Counted from the stretch's first letter, positions 1 to 12,967 are shown. The stretch is 64,000 nt of DNA from Pseudomonas sp. MWU13-2100 (GCF_023242365.1 NZ_JALLIX010000031.1:1-64000), one strand, 5' to 3'. The notes: generated from the sequence alone by a model not told the origin. A program made the numbers and translations.

Positions 1-34
1 GGTGCTCGGCCACTCATCCGCGGCAAACAGTGCT

Positions 35-131
35 CTGTGGGAGTTCTGCTCCCACAGGATTTTGTGTTCCCCCCCTCTCTCTGACACGACAGAAATCCTG
101 TGGGAGCGGAGCTTGCCCGCGAAGAGGCCCG
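35..131. repeat. REP element with associated inverted repeats
   Basis: A 9-bp perfect hairpin CTGTGGGAG/CTCCCACAG lies at 35-57. The segment 49-62 is also the exact reverse complement of 93-106. The second copy runs on into a typical Pseudomonas REP core, GGAGCTTGCCCGCGAAG, at about 108-125. The same core forms both arms of the REPIN at 28434-28507. This looks like a decayed or asymmetric REP doublet upstream of the acyl-CoA dehydrogenase gene. The rest of 1-243 shows no gene. Confidence 0.7.
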
Positions 132-243
132 CCCAGACAACACACCTCCCTGAATTCTGCCCCTCCATCACCCACATCAATCTTGCTAGGCAGCGCTTAT
201 TCAGCCGCCTAGACTCGGCGCACTCCCCCACAGGTAGGCCGCC

Positions 244-2046
244 ATGTCCGAGATGCTGCTCAGTTCCCGCAATCTGGCTTTCGAGCTGTACGAAGTCCTC
301 GACGCCGAGGGCCTGACCCAGCGCGAGCGATTCGCCGAACACTCCCGGGAAACCTTCGACGCAGCCATCAACACCGCCCGTACCATCGCCGAAAAATTCT
401 TCGCCCCGCACAACCGTAAGAACGACGAAAACGAACCGCGCTACGAAAACGGCGAAGCGATCCTGATCCCGGAAGTGAAACCAGCCGTCGACGCCTTCCT
501 CGAAGCGGGCTTTCTCAACGCCGCGCGCAGCTTCGAAGCTGGCGGCATGCAACTGCCAACCCTGCTGTCCCAGGCCTGCTTCGCCCACTTCCAGTCAGCC
601 AACGCCGCCTCGACCTCCTACCCGTTCCTGACCATGGGCGCGGCGAACCTGATCGAAAGCTTCGCCAGCGACGAGCAAAAGCAGCGTTTCCTGCAACCAA
701 TGATCGACGGCCGCTTCTTCGGCACCATGGCCCTGACCGAGCCCCACGCCGGCTCTTCGCTGTCCGATATCCGCACCCGTGCCGAACCGGCCGCCGACGG
801 CAGTTACCGACTCAAGGGCAACAAAATCTTCATCTCCGGCGGCGACCACCCACTGTCGGAAAACATCGTGCACATGGTCCTGGCCAAGCTGCCGGATGCA
901 CCGCCCGGAGTGAAGGGCATTTCGCTGTTTATCGTACCCAAGTTCCTGGTCAACGACGACGGCAGCCTTGGCCCGCGCAACGACGTGCTGCTGGCCGGGC
1001 TGTTCCACAAGATGGGCTGGCGCGGCACCACCTCCACGGCGCTGAACTTCGGCGATAATGGGAATTGCGTCGGCTATCTGGTGGGCAAGCCGCACCAGGG
1101 TCTGAGCTACATGTTCCAGATGATGAACGAAGCGCGGATCGGCGTCGGCATGGGCGCGGTCATGCTCGGTTATGCCGGTTACCTGTATTCCCTGGAATAC
1201 GCCCGGGAGCGTCCGCAGGGTCGCCTGCCCGACAGCAAGGACCCGACCACCGCGCCGGTTTCGATCATCCAGCATGCCGACGTCAAACGCATGCTGCTGA
1301 CCCAGAAAGCCTACGTCGAAGGCGCCTTCGACCTCGGCCTGTACGCTGCACGGCTGTTCGATGACACCACCACACTGACCTCCGAGGCAGAGCGTCGGCA
1401 GGCCCATGAGCTGCTCGACCTGCTGACACCTATCGTCAAATCCTGGCCCTCGGAGTTCTGCCTCAAGGCCAACGAACTGGCGATCCAGATCCTCGGCGGC
1501 CACGGCTATACCCGCGAATACCCGGTGGAACAGTACTACCGCGACAATCGGCTGAACCCGATTCACGAAGGCACCCACGGCATCCAGTCCCTCGACCTGC
1601 TGGGGCGCAAGCTGGCGCAGAACGGCGGGGCCGGTTTGAAACAACTGATCCGACTGATCGCCGACACCGCGCAACGCGCCGCCGCCCATGCCTCCCTGGA
1701 TGTCCTGCGCCAACCGCTGGAGGATCTGCTGGCGCGCCTGCAAGGCGTGACCATCGGGCTGCTGACCGACCTGGCCCAGGGCAAGGTCAACACCAGCCTC
1801 GCCAACTCGGCGCTGTACCTCAAGGCGTTCGGGCACACGGTCATCGGCTGGCGCTGGCTGGAACAGGCGGTGCGGGCCGAGGAAGGCCTGGCCAGGGGCA
1901 ACCCGGCGGACCTGCCCTTCTACAAAGGCAAGCTGCAAGCCGCACGCTACTTCCTCACCTGGGAAGTTCCCGGCTGCCATCATGAGCTGGCCATTCTCGA
2001 AGCGCGTGACGATACCTGCCTGTCGATGCAGGACGCCTGGTTCTAA
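244..2046 (+). CDS. Acyl-CoA dehydrogenase (FadE/DmdC-like, about 600 aa)
   Basis: This is a FAD-dependent acyl-CoA dehydrogenase that introduces the alpha-beta double bond of an acyl-CoA. The 600-residue length is that of the large bacterial subfamily (FadE5/DmdC type), longer than the roughly 380-residue classical enzymes. Visible family features are the segment MALTEPHAGSSLSDIRTRAE (FAD/substrate contacts), the mid-domain KGNKIFISGGDH, and the C-terminal motif ILGGHGYTREYPVEQYYRD followed by NPIHEGTHGIQS. The Glu of the last motif matches the catalytic base position of this subfamily. The ATG at 244 follows a weak purine stretch (CAGGTAGG). The gene appears to stand alone, with a REP upstream and the antiporter gene about 100 bp downstream. 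The chain-length or branched substrate cannot be read from sequence. Confidence 0.93.
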   Translation: MSEMLLSSRNLAFELYEVLDAEGLTQRERFAEHSRETFDAAINTARTIAEKFFAPHNRKNDENEPRYENGEAILIPEVKPAVDAFLEAGFLNAARSFEAGGMQLPTLLSQACFAHFQSANAASTSYPFLTMGAANLIESFASDEQKQRFLQPMIDGRFFGTMALTEPHAGSSLSDIRTRAEPAADGSYRLKGNKIFISGGDHPLSENIVHMVLAKLPDAPPGVKGISLFIVPKFLVNDDGSLGPRNDVLLAGLFHKMGWRGTTSTALNFGDNGNCVGYLVGKPHQGLSYMFQMMNEARIGVGMGAVMLGYAGYLYSLEYARERPQGRLPDSKDPTTAPVSIIQHADVKRMLLTQKAYVEGAFDLGLYAARLFDDTTTLTSEAERRQAHELLDLLTPIVKSWPSEFCLKANELAIQILGGHGYTREYPVEQYYRDNRLNPIHEGTHGIQSLDLLGRKLAQNGGAGLKQLIRLIADTAQRAAAHASLDVLRQPLEDLLARLQGVTIGLLTDLAQGKVNTSLANSALYLKAFGHTVIGWRWLEQAVRAEEGLARGNPADLPFYKGKLQAARYFLTWEVPGCHHELAILEARDDTCLSMQDAWF

Positions 2047-2149
2047 AGCTTTTTGACAGCGGTACATTTCAACAGGTTAGAATCGCTGGCACGCAGACTG
2101 CATGGTCAGTCTGCGCCCGGCCTTTGCAAGCTTTCCTGGAGTACTGCCT

Positions 2150-3892
<1,743 letters not shown>

Positions 3893-3928
3893 ACTGCCCA
3901 CTTTCTTCACGCTGCTTGACCGGTACTT

Positions 3929-7279
<3,351 letters not shown>

Positions 7280-7329
7280 GGCTGCACAAACGCGGCGTTC
7301 ATGCCGTTTGCATGCAGCCACTGGTGTCT

Positions 7330-7375
7330 GCCGGCTAATCCCAGCAGAATACTCGGACATTCTGCTGGAGCCGGC
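7330..7375 (+). promoter_or_regulatory. Long hairpin burying the selO ribosome binding site
   Basis: GCCGGCT (7330-7336) pairs with AGCCGGC (7369-7375), and CCAGCAGAAT (7341-7350) pairs with ATTCTGCTGG (7359-7368). This gives 17 base pairs with one 4-nt bulge and an 8-nt loop. The only good SD, TGGAG at 7366-7370, lies wholly within the stem, and the TTG start at 7378 follows 2 nt after it. There is no U-run, so it is not a standard intrinsic terminator. A role in translational control is inferred. Confidence 0.6.
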
Positions 7376-7377
7376 CG

Positions 7378-8841
7378 TTGAAAGCCCTCGACGAACTGAC
7401 CTTCGATAACCGCTTCGCCCGCCTGGGCGATGGGTTTTCCACTCATATCCTGCCCGAGCCCCTGGACAATCCGCGCCTGGTGGCGGTGAGTCCGGCGGCC
7501 TTGGCCCTGCTCGACCTGGACCCGGCCATTGCCGAAGAGCCGGTGTTCGCCGAGCTGTTCGGCGGGCACAAGCTCTGGGCCGAGGCCGAGCCTCGGGCGA
7601 TGGTCTACTCGGGGCATCAGTTCGGCTCCTACAACCCGCGCCTCGGCGACGGTCGCGGGCTGCTGCTGGGCGAGGTCTACAACGCCGCGGGCGAGCATTG
7701 GGACCTGCACCTCAAGGGTGCCGGGCAAACGCCGTACTCACGCATGGGCGACGGCCGCGCGGTGTTGCGCTCGTCGATCCGCGAATTCCTCGCCTCCGAA
7801 GCCCTGCATGCCCTGGGAATTCCCAGCAGCCGCGCACTCTGCGTGATCGGCTCCGACACACCGGTCTGGCGCGAGAAACAGGAACGCGGCGCCATGGTCC
7901 TGCGCATGGCGCCCAGCCATGTGCGCTTCGGTCATTTCGAATACTTCTACTACACCAAGCAGCCGGAGCAGCAGAAGCAGCTCGGCGAGCACGTGCTGGC
8001 GCTGCACTTCCCCGAATGCCTGGAACAGCCGGAACCTTATCTGGCGATGTTCCGCGAGATCGTCGAGCGCAATGCCGAACTGATCGCCAAGTGGCAGGCC
8101 TACGGCTTCTGCCATGGCGTGATGAACACCGACAACATGTCGATTCTGGGCATCACCTTCGACTTCGGCCCGTTCGCCTTTCTCGATGATTTTGATGCGC
8201 ACTTCATCTGCAACCACTCCGATGACCAGGGCCGCTATTCGTTCAGCAACCAGGTGCCGATCGGCCAGTGGAACCTAAGTGCGCTGGCCCAGGCCCTGAC
8301 GCCGTTCATCAGTGTCGAGGCGCTGCGCGAGGCACTGGGCCTGTTCCTGCCGCTGTACCAGGCCCATTACCTCGACCTGATGCGCCGCCGCCTCGGCCTG
8401 ACCAGCGCCGAAGACGACGACCTGAAGCTGGTGGAAAACCTGCTGCAGCTGATGCAGGCCGGCGGGGTCGACTACACCCTGTTCTTCCGCCGCCTGGGGA
8501 ATGAGCCGGCCGCACTGTCTACCGCGCGGCTGCGCGATGACTTTATCGATATCAAGGGTTTCGACGCCTGGGCCGAGCGCTACAAGGCCCGGGTCGCCCG
8601 CGAAACGGATCAGGACGAGTCCCGGCGCAAAGCGCGGATGCACGCGGTCAACCCGCTGTATATCCTGCGCAACTACCTGGCGCAGAAAGCCATCGATGCG
8701 GCGGAGAGTGGCGATTATTCAGAGGTTCGGCAACTCCACGAGGTGCTGAGCAAACCGTTCGACGAGCAACCGGGCATGGAACGCTACGCCGAGCGGCCAC
8801 CGGAGTGGGGCAAGCATCTGGAGATCAGTTGTTCGTCGTGA
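7378..8841 (+). CDS. selO: Protein adenylyltransferase SelO (YdiU)
   Basis: This is a 487-residue SelO/YdiU pseudokinase, which transfers AMP from ATP onto protein side chains and is linked to the oxidative-stress response in E. coli. Recognisable segments are YSGHQFGSYNPRLGDGRG, LHLKGAGQTPYSRMGDGRAV, the GFCHGVMNTDNMS block and the metal-binding DFGP stretch. The chain ends in SCSS, so cysteine occupies the position that is selenocysteine in eukaryotic SelO. The start is TTG 7378, which gives MKALDELTFDNRFARLGD, the conserved N terminus. The SD sits in a 17-bp hairpin (7330-7375), so translation may be regulated. The mscK gene ends about 100 bp upstream. Confidence 0.95.
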   Translation: MKALDELTFDNRFARLGDGFSTHILPEPLDNPRLVAVSPAALALLDLDPAIAEEPVFAELFGGHKLWAEAEPRAMVYSGHQFGSYNPRLGDGRGLLLGEVYNAAGEHWDLHLKGAGQTPYSRMGDGRAVLRSSIREFLASEALHALGIPSSRALCVIGSDTPVWREKQERGAMVLRMAPSHVRFGHFEYFYYTKQPEQQKQLGEHVLALHFPECLEQPEPYLAMFREIVERNAELIAKWQAYGFCHGVMNTDNMSILGITFDFGPFAFLDDFDAHFICNHSDDQGRYSFSNQVPIGQWNLSALAQALTPFISVEALREALGLFLPLYQAHYLDLMRRRLGLTSAEDDDLKLVENLLQLMQAGGVDYTLFFRRLGNEPAALSTARLRDDFIDIKGFDAWAERYKARVARETDQDESRRKARMHAVNPLYILRNYLAQKAIDAAESGDYSEVRQLHEVLSKPFDEQPGMERYAERPPEWGKHLEISCSS

Positions 8842-8845
8842 GGGC

Positions 8846-9163
8846 TCATGCCTCTGGCGCGATAGCGCTGACGACCCGGCAAACGATGTCCATCATGATG
8901 ACATCGTCCAGCCGCTCTATGAACTTGGCGGAACCGTCTCGAACACGCTGTTCGATATCGAAACTGCGCACTTGATTGCAGACGGCGACGCCGGTGATTT
9001 CATGGCCGGTGACGATGACCGCCAAACCAGAGTTACGGGTAAACGAGCCACCACTGGTGATCGGAACGGTCATGCTGACACCCAGCACGTTGATCTCACG
9101 CGCAGTGATGACCACAAACCGCTGACGGTACGTCCTCTCATACTGGATTCGCGGGTCGAACAC
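8846..9163 (-). pseudogene. MazF/PemK (ChpB)-type toxin remnant
   Basis: The 105-codon reading frame has the core of a MazF/PemK-family endoribonuclease: INVLGVSMTVPITSGGSFTR, then GLAVIVTG, GVAVCNQVRSFDIEQR and a terminal helix. Intact family members start about 15 residues earlier with a GDI/GDV-x-W/R strand and have a GREQQGxRPAL-type loop. Here the frame meets a TAG stop at 9170-9172, and the loop reads DPRIQYERTYRQRFVV, so the catalytic Arg-Pro region is lost. No antitoxin gene is visible upstream (9164-9260). I read this as a decayed toxin gene. A functional shortened protein starting at GTG 9163 is possible but less likely. Confidence 0.55.
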
Positions 9164-9215
9164 CGGCGGCTAAAAATCTGAGGGCATGCAACAAGGCTTG
9201 ATAAAACCAACTCTC

Positions 9216-9253
9216 GGCTCCAGATAGAGAGCATTGGTCACTTCTCTGGAGCC
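9216..9253 (+). promoter_or_regulatory. Inverted repeat covering the trxC ribosome binding site
   Basis: GGCTCCAGA (9216-9224) is the exact reverse complement of TCTGGAGCC (9245-9253). The SD of trxC (CTGGAG, 9246-9251; ATG at 9261) lies inside the 3' arm. The loop is 20 nt. The arrangement parallels the hairpin in front of selO. Regulation of initiation is inferred. Confidence 0.45.
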
Positions 9254-9260
9254 CTCGCTC

Positions 9261-9695
9261 ATGCCCGATCCCCTATTGATCCCCTGCCCCCACTGCAACG
9301 GCCTCAACCGCATCCCCGCCGAGCGCCTGGGCGACCAGCCGAAATGCGGGCGCTGCAAAGCTGCGGTCTTGCTGGACAAACCGTTCGAATTGAAACAGGG
9401 CGACTACGCCAGCCAGATCAAGGGCGACCTGCCATTGCTGGTGGATGTGTGGGCGGACTGGTGCGGGCCGTGCAAATCCTTTGCGCCGGTGTTCGAGCAG
9501 GCGGCGGCCCAGTTGGCCGGCAAGTGCCGCCTGGCCAAGCTCGACAGCGAGGCCAACCAGCAACTGTCGGCACAGCTGGGGATACGTTCGATTCCCAGCC
9601 TGATCCTGTTCAGAAATGGCCGGGAAGTGGCGCGCCAGAGCGGCGCCTTTCCCTTGCCACAGCTGATGGCCTGGCTGCGCAGCCAGGGCATCTGA
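9261..9695 (+). CDS. trxC: Thioredoxin 2 (TrxC)
   Basis: This 144-residue cytoplasmic disulfide reductase has the extra N-terminal zinc ribbon that distinguishes Trx2 from Trx1. The zinc ligands are the two CxxC pairs CPHC (about residues 9-12) and CGRC (about 29-32). The thioredoxin fold follows, with active site WADWCGPCK and the cis-proline segment IRSIPSLILF. In E. coli, Trx2 is induced by OxyR and its zinc centre responds to oxidation. ATG 9261 is chosen over an in-frame TTG at 9234 because CTGGAG lies 9 nt upstream and MPDPLLIPCPHC is the usual N terminus. Confidence 0.95.
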   Translation: MPDPLLIPCPHCNGLNRIPAERLGDQPKCGRCKAAVLLDKPFELKQGDYASQIKGDLPLLVDVWADWCGPCKSFAPVFEQAAAQLAGKCRLAKLDSEANQQLSAQLGIRSIPSLILFRNGREVARQSGAFPLPQLMAWLRSQGI

Positions 9696-9713
9696 GAGCC
9701 CCACGGCCACTGT

Positions 9714-9778
9714 CGGCTTGCCCGCGAAGCTTTTAGTGCCCTCACGGGCCTCTTCGCGAGCAAGCTCTGCTCCTACAG
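9714..9778. repeat. Imperfect REP doublet (REPIN)
   Basis: GGCTTGCCCGCGAAG at about 9715-9729 faces CTTCGCGAGCAAGCTCTGCTCC at about 9752-9773 as an imperfect inverted repeat. This is the same REP family as at 98-131 and 28434-28507. It lies between the convergent trxC and ParA genes, whose stop codons flank the interval 9696-9813. Nothing else is seen there. Confidence 0.75.
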
Positions 9779-9813
9779 AGAGCGCACTCAGCCTTGGCGG
9801 GCGGGTATCGGGG

Positions 9814-10587
9814 TCAAGCGTTGTTTTCCAGCAGTGCGTGCAGCTCGACGAACTGCTGGGTCAGCTTGTGCCGCGGGTCGAAGTGGATCAGTGGCTTGCT
9901 GGCCTCGTGGGACTCGCGCATTTTCACCGAACTGGCCAGATACACCGGTAACACCGGCAATCCTTCGGCGATCAGGCTGTCGAGCATCTGCTGCGGCAGG
10001 CTCGCCCGGGCCTGGAACTGGTTGACCACGATCCCTTCCACTTGCAGACCTTCGTTATGGTCCTCCTTCAACTCTTCGATCTCAGCCAGCAAGCCATACA
10101 GCGCCTGACGGGAAAAGCTGTCGCAATCGAAGGGAATCAGCACGCGATCGGCGGCAATCAACGCCGATATCGCATAGAAGTTCAGCGCCGGCGGGGTATC
10201 CAGGTAAATCCGGTCGTAATCTTCCGACAACTCATCCAGCAGTTTGCGCAGCTTGTTGATCTTGTGCTTCGCCTCGAGCTTGGGCTGCAGATCAGCCAGC
10301 TCGGCCGTGGCCGTGATCACGTGCAGGTTGTCGAAGGGCGTCTCGTAGATATCCACCTGGTTTTTCTTCGAAAACGGCCCGGACGAGAGGATCTGCTTGA
10401 AGAAATCGGCGATGCCCATGGGAATGTCGTCGCCGGTGAGCCCGGTGAGGTATTGCGTGGAGTTGGCCTGGGCATCGAGGTCCACCAACAGGGTCCGATA
10501 GCCCTCGCTGGCGCTGACCGCCGCCAAGTTGCAGGCAATGCTCGATTTGCCGACCCCGCCTTTCTGATTGAACACCACACGCCGCAT
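9814..10587 (-). CDS. Orphan ParA-family ATPase
   Basis: This is a 257-residue deviant Walker P-loop ATPase. Its N terminus MRRVVFNQKGGVGKSSIA contains the KGGVGKSS motif with the signature lysine. LLVDLDAQANSTQYL is the Walker A' region, and IYLDTPPALNF the Walker B region. No ParB-like gene or obvious parS site lies next to it, so it is not a standard chromosome or plasmid partition pair. Orphan ParA/MinD relatives position other cargo such as flagella, chemoreceptors or secretion machines; the cargo here is unknown. The ATG at 10587 is followed at once by the conserved strand. Confidence 0.88.
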   Translation of the reverse strand: MRRVVFNQKGGVGKSSIACNLAAVSASEGYRTLLVDLDAQANSTQYLTGLTGDDIPMGIADFFKQILSSGPFSKKNQVDIYETPFDNLHVITATAELADLQPKLEAKHKINKLRKLLDELSEDYDRIYLDTPPALNFYAISALIAADRVLIPFDCDSFSRQALYGLLAEIEELKEDHNEGLQVEGIVVNQFQARASLPQQMLDSLIAEGLPVLPVYLASSVKMRESHEASKPLIHFDPRHKLTQQFVELHALLENNA

Positions 10588-10948
10588 GACAAGACCTCCG
10601 TGTATCGATGGATCACCGAGTGTAGAGGGCTTGGCCGCTACCGCGCCACCTTGGCAGGGAGGGGATTACCTATCAGTTCGTCATAACATCACGAATTCAA
10701 GGTAATTCCCCTATAAATCACGAAATCGCTGACAGACGTATCAAAAAAACTACGAATAATAGCCAGTTGCTAGCTCACTCTTCGCATTTGGCAAATTTAA
10801 TCGTGCAAAATGTGACCAAAAATTTGCTACAGGCCTTGTGCACCGGGATAATGCGCGCCACTCGGCCATCGCGCCACGCCAGGGTTGGTAGGGGTTCAGG
10901 GATCAACCATAGCGCTCAAGGAAGCCCGCAGGGGCGGGAAGACATTCA
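10588..10948. other. AT-rich intergenic region upstream of the APE operon
   Basis: No gene is seen. The segment of roughly 10680-10830 is clearly more AT-rich than its surroundings, a base composition typical of sites bound by MvaT/MvaU silencers in Pseudomonas (inference). It carries the divergent control regions of the ParA gene and the APE operon. Near the 3' end, the leader contains a short hairpin CCCGC/GCGGG just before GTG 10949. Confidence 0.5.
10824..10852 (+). promoter_or_regulatory. Candidate sigma70 promoter of the APE operon
   Basis: TTGCTA (10824-10829) and GATAAT (10847-10852) are separated by 17 bp. This is four and five matches to the -35 and -10 consensus. Transcription from here would leave a leader of about 90 nt before the first APE gene. 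It is the best-looking match in the 361-bp gap; no transcript evidence is available. Confidence 0.4.
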
Positions 10949-11668
10949 GTGATCAACTTCAACATCGCCCAATGGCGCGCCTGGGCCCCGGGCCTGGAAA
11001 GTGTGGACGACTGGCAGGCCTGGAGCCTCCAGCCCTGCGTGCCCGCGCCCAGCGATGCGGCACCGGATGTGTCCTTCCTCCCTGCCATGCAGCGCCGCCG
11101 CCTCAGTCGCCTGGCGCGCATGGCGTTCAGCGTTGGCTGGCCACTGGCCGAGGGGCACGCGCAACTGCCGCTGGTGTTCATCTCCCGCCATGGCGAAACC
11201 CCACGCACCTTCGAGATCCTCTGCGACCTGGCCGCAGATCAACCGCTGTCACCCACCCAGTTCAGCCTCTCGGTTCACAACGCGGTGATTGGCCTGTGGT
11301 CGATCCTGCGCGGAGAAACCAGCGAAATGACTGCCCTGGCCGCCAACGGCGACGGCCTCGAGCACGGCATGCTCGAAGCCGCCGCGCTGCTCGCCGAAGG
11401 CGCGCCGGCGGTGCTGCTGGTGATCACCGAAGAACAACCGCCCGAAGCCTACCGCCACTGGATCGACGACGTGCCGTTCCCCTACGCCCTCGGCCTGCTG
11501 CTGACCCCGGGCGACGAATGGCAACTGTCCCTCGAAAGCGGCACGGACGAACAGCGCCAGAGCGAGTGGCCCCATGCCCTCGATCTGTTGCGTACGCTGC
11601 TCGGCCAACACGCCTCCTGCCAACACCGATGGAAGACCCGGGTATGGAACTGGCAACGCCGCCCATGA
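10949..11668 (+). CDS. Ketosynthase-like (chain-length-factor type) APE protein
   Basis: This 239-residue protein of the beta-ketoacyl synthase N-terminal-like family (Ketoacyl-synt_2) is found in aryl polyene clusters. It covers only part of a thiolase fold. At the place where a ketosynthase has its nucleophilic cysteine, the sequence reads PTQFSLSVHNAVIG, so no catalytic Cys is present. It therefore probably acts as a non-catalytic partner of one of the two full ketosynthases at the far end of the operon. Translation starts at GTG 10949 with GGGAAG upstream. It is the first gene of the operon, and the following acyltransferase overlaps its end. Confidence 0.82.
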   Translation: MINFNIAQWRAWAPGLESVDDWQAWSLQPCVPAPSDAAPDVSFLPAMQRRRLSRLARMAFSVGWPLAEGHAQLPLVFISRHGETPRTFEILCDLAADQPLSPTQFSLSVHNAVIGLWSILRGETSEMTALAANGDGLEHGMLEAAALLAEGAPAVLLVITEEQPPEAYRHWIDDVPFPYALGLLLTPGDEWQLSLESGTDEQRQSEWPHALDLLRTLLGQHASCQHRWKTRVWNWQRRP

Positions 11669-12462
11669 CCAAGCCCCGCGACGCCTATTACTGGCGCTTG
11701 CTGGCCACCGCCTTGAGCTTCGCCCTGTTCGGGCTGGGCGGCCTGTGCCTGCGCCTGGTGATATTACCCTTGCTCGGCTGCCTGCCGGGCGATGCCGAAC
11801 GCCAGCGCCTGCGCGCACGACAAACGGTCAGCCGACTGTTCTGGCTGTTCATCCGTTTCATGGCCCGCACCGGCGTCCTGACCTACGAAGTCGAAGGCGC
11901 GGAAAAACTCGGTCGTCCCGGCCAGATGATCATCGCCAACCACCCGTCGCTGATCGACGTGGTGTTCCTGATCGGCCTGGTGCGCCATGCCAACTGCGTG
12001 GTCAAACAGAGTCTCTGGCAAAACCCCTTCACCCGCGGGCCGGTACGTTCCACCGAATACATCAGTAACGACGGCAGCCTGGACATGCTCGATGCCGCGG
12101 CCAGCGCCCTGCAAGACGGCCAGACCCTGATCGTTTTTCCCGAAGGCACCCGCACCACGCCGGGCACGGCACCCGCCTTTCATCGCGGCGCCGCCGCGAT
12201 TGCCCTGCGGGGTGCGAGAATCATCACCCCGGTCGTGATCAAGGTCAGCCCCACCACCCTGACCAAGGCCGAACCCTGGTATCGCATTCCGCAACGCCGG
12301 GTGCACTTCAGTTTTCGGGTCGGCGCCGATATAGACCCACAAGGCTTTGCCGCGCAGGGCCCCGCGCCCCAGGCCTCGCGCAAACTAAACGATTATCTGC
12401 ACCATTACTTCATTAAGGAGCTCGCCTCAGATGAGCGATCCAACCCCCGCCCTGCACCTTGA
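11644..12462 (+). CDS. PlsC-like 1-acylglycerol-phosphate-type acyltransferase
   Basis: This is a membrane-associated acyltransferase of about 272 residues. An N-terminal hydrophobic helix is followed by the PlsC motif block: IIANHPSLIDVVFLIG has the NHxxxxD form of the catalytic HX4D box, and LIVFPEGTRTTPG is the acyl-acceptor-binding FPEGTR motif. In APE clusters such enzymes are thought to transfer the polyene or a fatty acyl group to a glycerolipid-type anchor. ATG 11644 is preferred because GGAAGA lies 7 nt upstream; ATG 11665, overlapping the stop of the previous gene, is an alternative. The 3' end overlaps the next ACP gene by 32 bp, which is unusually long. Confidence 0.85.
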   Translation: MELATPPMTKPRDAYYWRLLATALSFALFGLGGLCLRLVILPLLGCLPGDAERQRLRARQTVSRLFWLFIRFMARTGVLTYEVEGAEKLGRPGQMIIANHPSLIDVVFLIGLVRHANCVVKQSLWQNPFTRGPVRSTEYISNDGSLDMLDAAASALQDGQTLIVFPEGTRTTPGTAPAFHRGAAAIALRGARIITPVVIKVSPTTLTKAEPWYRIPQRRVHFSFRVGADIDPQGFAAQGPAPQASRKLNDYLHHYFIKELASDERSNPRPAP

Positions 12463-12703
12463 GATCAAAGAGCTGATCATTGAGGCCCTGGGCCTGGAAG
12501 ACATCAGCGCGCAAGACATCGGCAACGAGCAAACCCTGTTCGGCGAAGGCCTGGGCCTGGATTCGGTGGATGCCCTCGAACTCGGCCTGGCGATCCAGAA
12601 GCGCTATGGCATCAAGATCGATGCGGACGCCAAGGACACCCGCGACCATTTCTCCAACGTGGCCAGCCTTGCGGCTTTCGTCACGGCAAAACAGGCAGCG
12701 TGA
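12431..12703 (+). CDS. Acyl carrier protein 1 of the APE pathway
   Basis: This 90-residue acidic acyl carrier protein has the phosphopantetheine attachment motif GLDSVDALEL, with Ser45 as the modified residue. The first ATG lies within the end of the acyltransferase gene and is preceded by AAGGAG, a strong SD. It would carry the growing polyene or its starter unit between the ligase, ketosynthases, ketoreductase and dehydratases encoded downstream. A second, divergent ACP follows directly, as is usual for APE operons, where the two ACPs have different jobs. Confidence 0.93.
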   Translation: MSDPTPALHLEIKELIIEALGLEDISAQDIGNEQTLFGEGLGLDSVDALELGLAIQKRYGIKIDADAKDTRDHFSNVASLAAFVTAKQAA

Positions 12704-12712
12704 GGCCGTACC

Positions 12713-12967
12713 ATGCAAACCCGTGACGACATCTTCAACACCCTGCGCGATGCCCTGGTCGAACTCTTCGAACTGGAACCCGAACGCGTCACCCTGGACA
12801 GCAACCTGTACCAGGACCTGGAAATCGACAGCATCGATGCCGTGGACCTGATCGACCACATCAAGCGTCAGACCGGCAAGAAAATCGCCGCCGAGGAGTT
12901 CAAGTCGGTGCGTACCGTCAACGATGTGGTCGAGGCGGTCTTTCGCCTGGTGCAACCGGCCGCATGA
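12713..12967 (+). CDS. Acyl carrier protein 2 of the APE pathway
   Basis: This is an 84-residue ACP with the motif EIDSIDAVDL; Ser40 is the predicted phosphopantetheine site. It shares little sequence with the preceding ACP beyond the motif, so the two are not a recent duplication. The stop codon overlaps the start of the membrane-protein gene (ATGA at 12964), suggesting translational coupling. Confidence 0.93.
   Translation: MQTRDDIFNTLRDALVELFELEPERVTLDSNLYQDLEIDSIDAVDLIDHIKRQTGKKIAAEEFKSVRTVNDVVEAVFRLVQPAA

Noticed and set aside
10885..11643. In-frame upstream extension of the PlsC-like acyltransferase (would add about 250 residues)
   Set aside because: It runs out of frame over the ketosynthase-like gene, is extremely Arg/Pro-rich and has no homology pattern; the SD at 11631-11636 supports ATG 11644.
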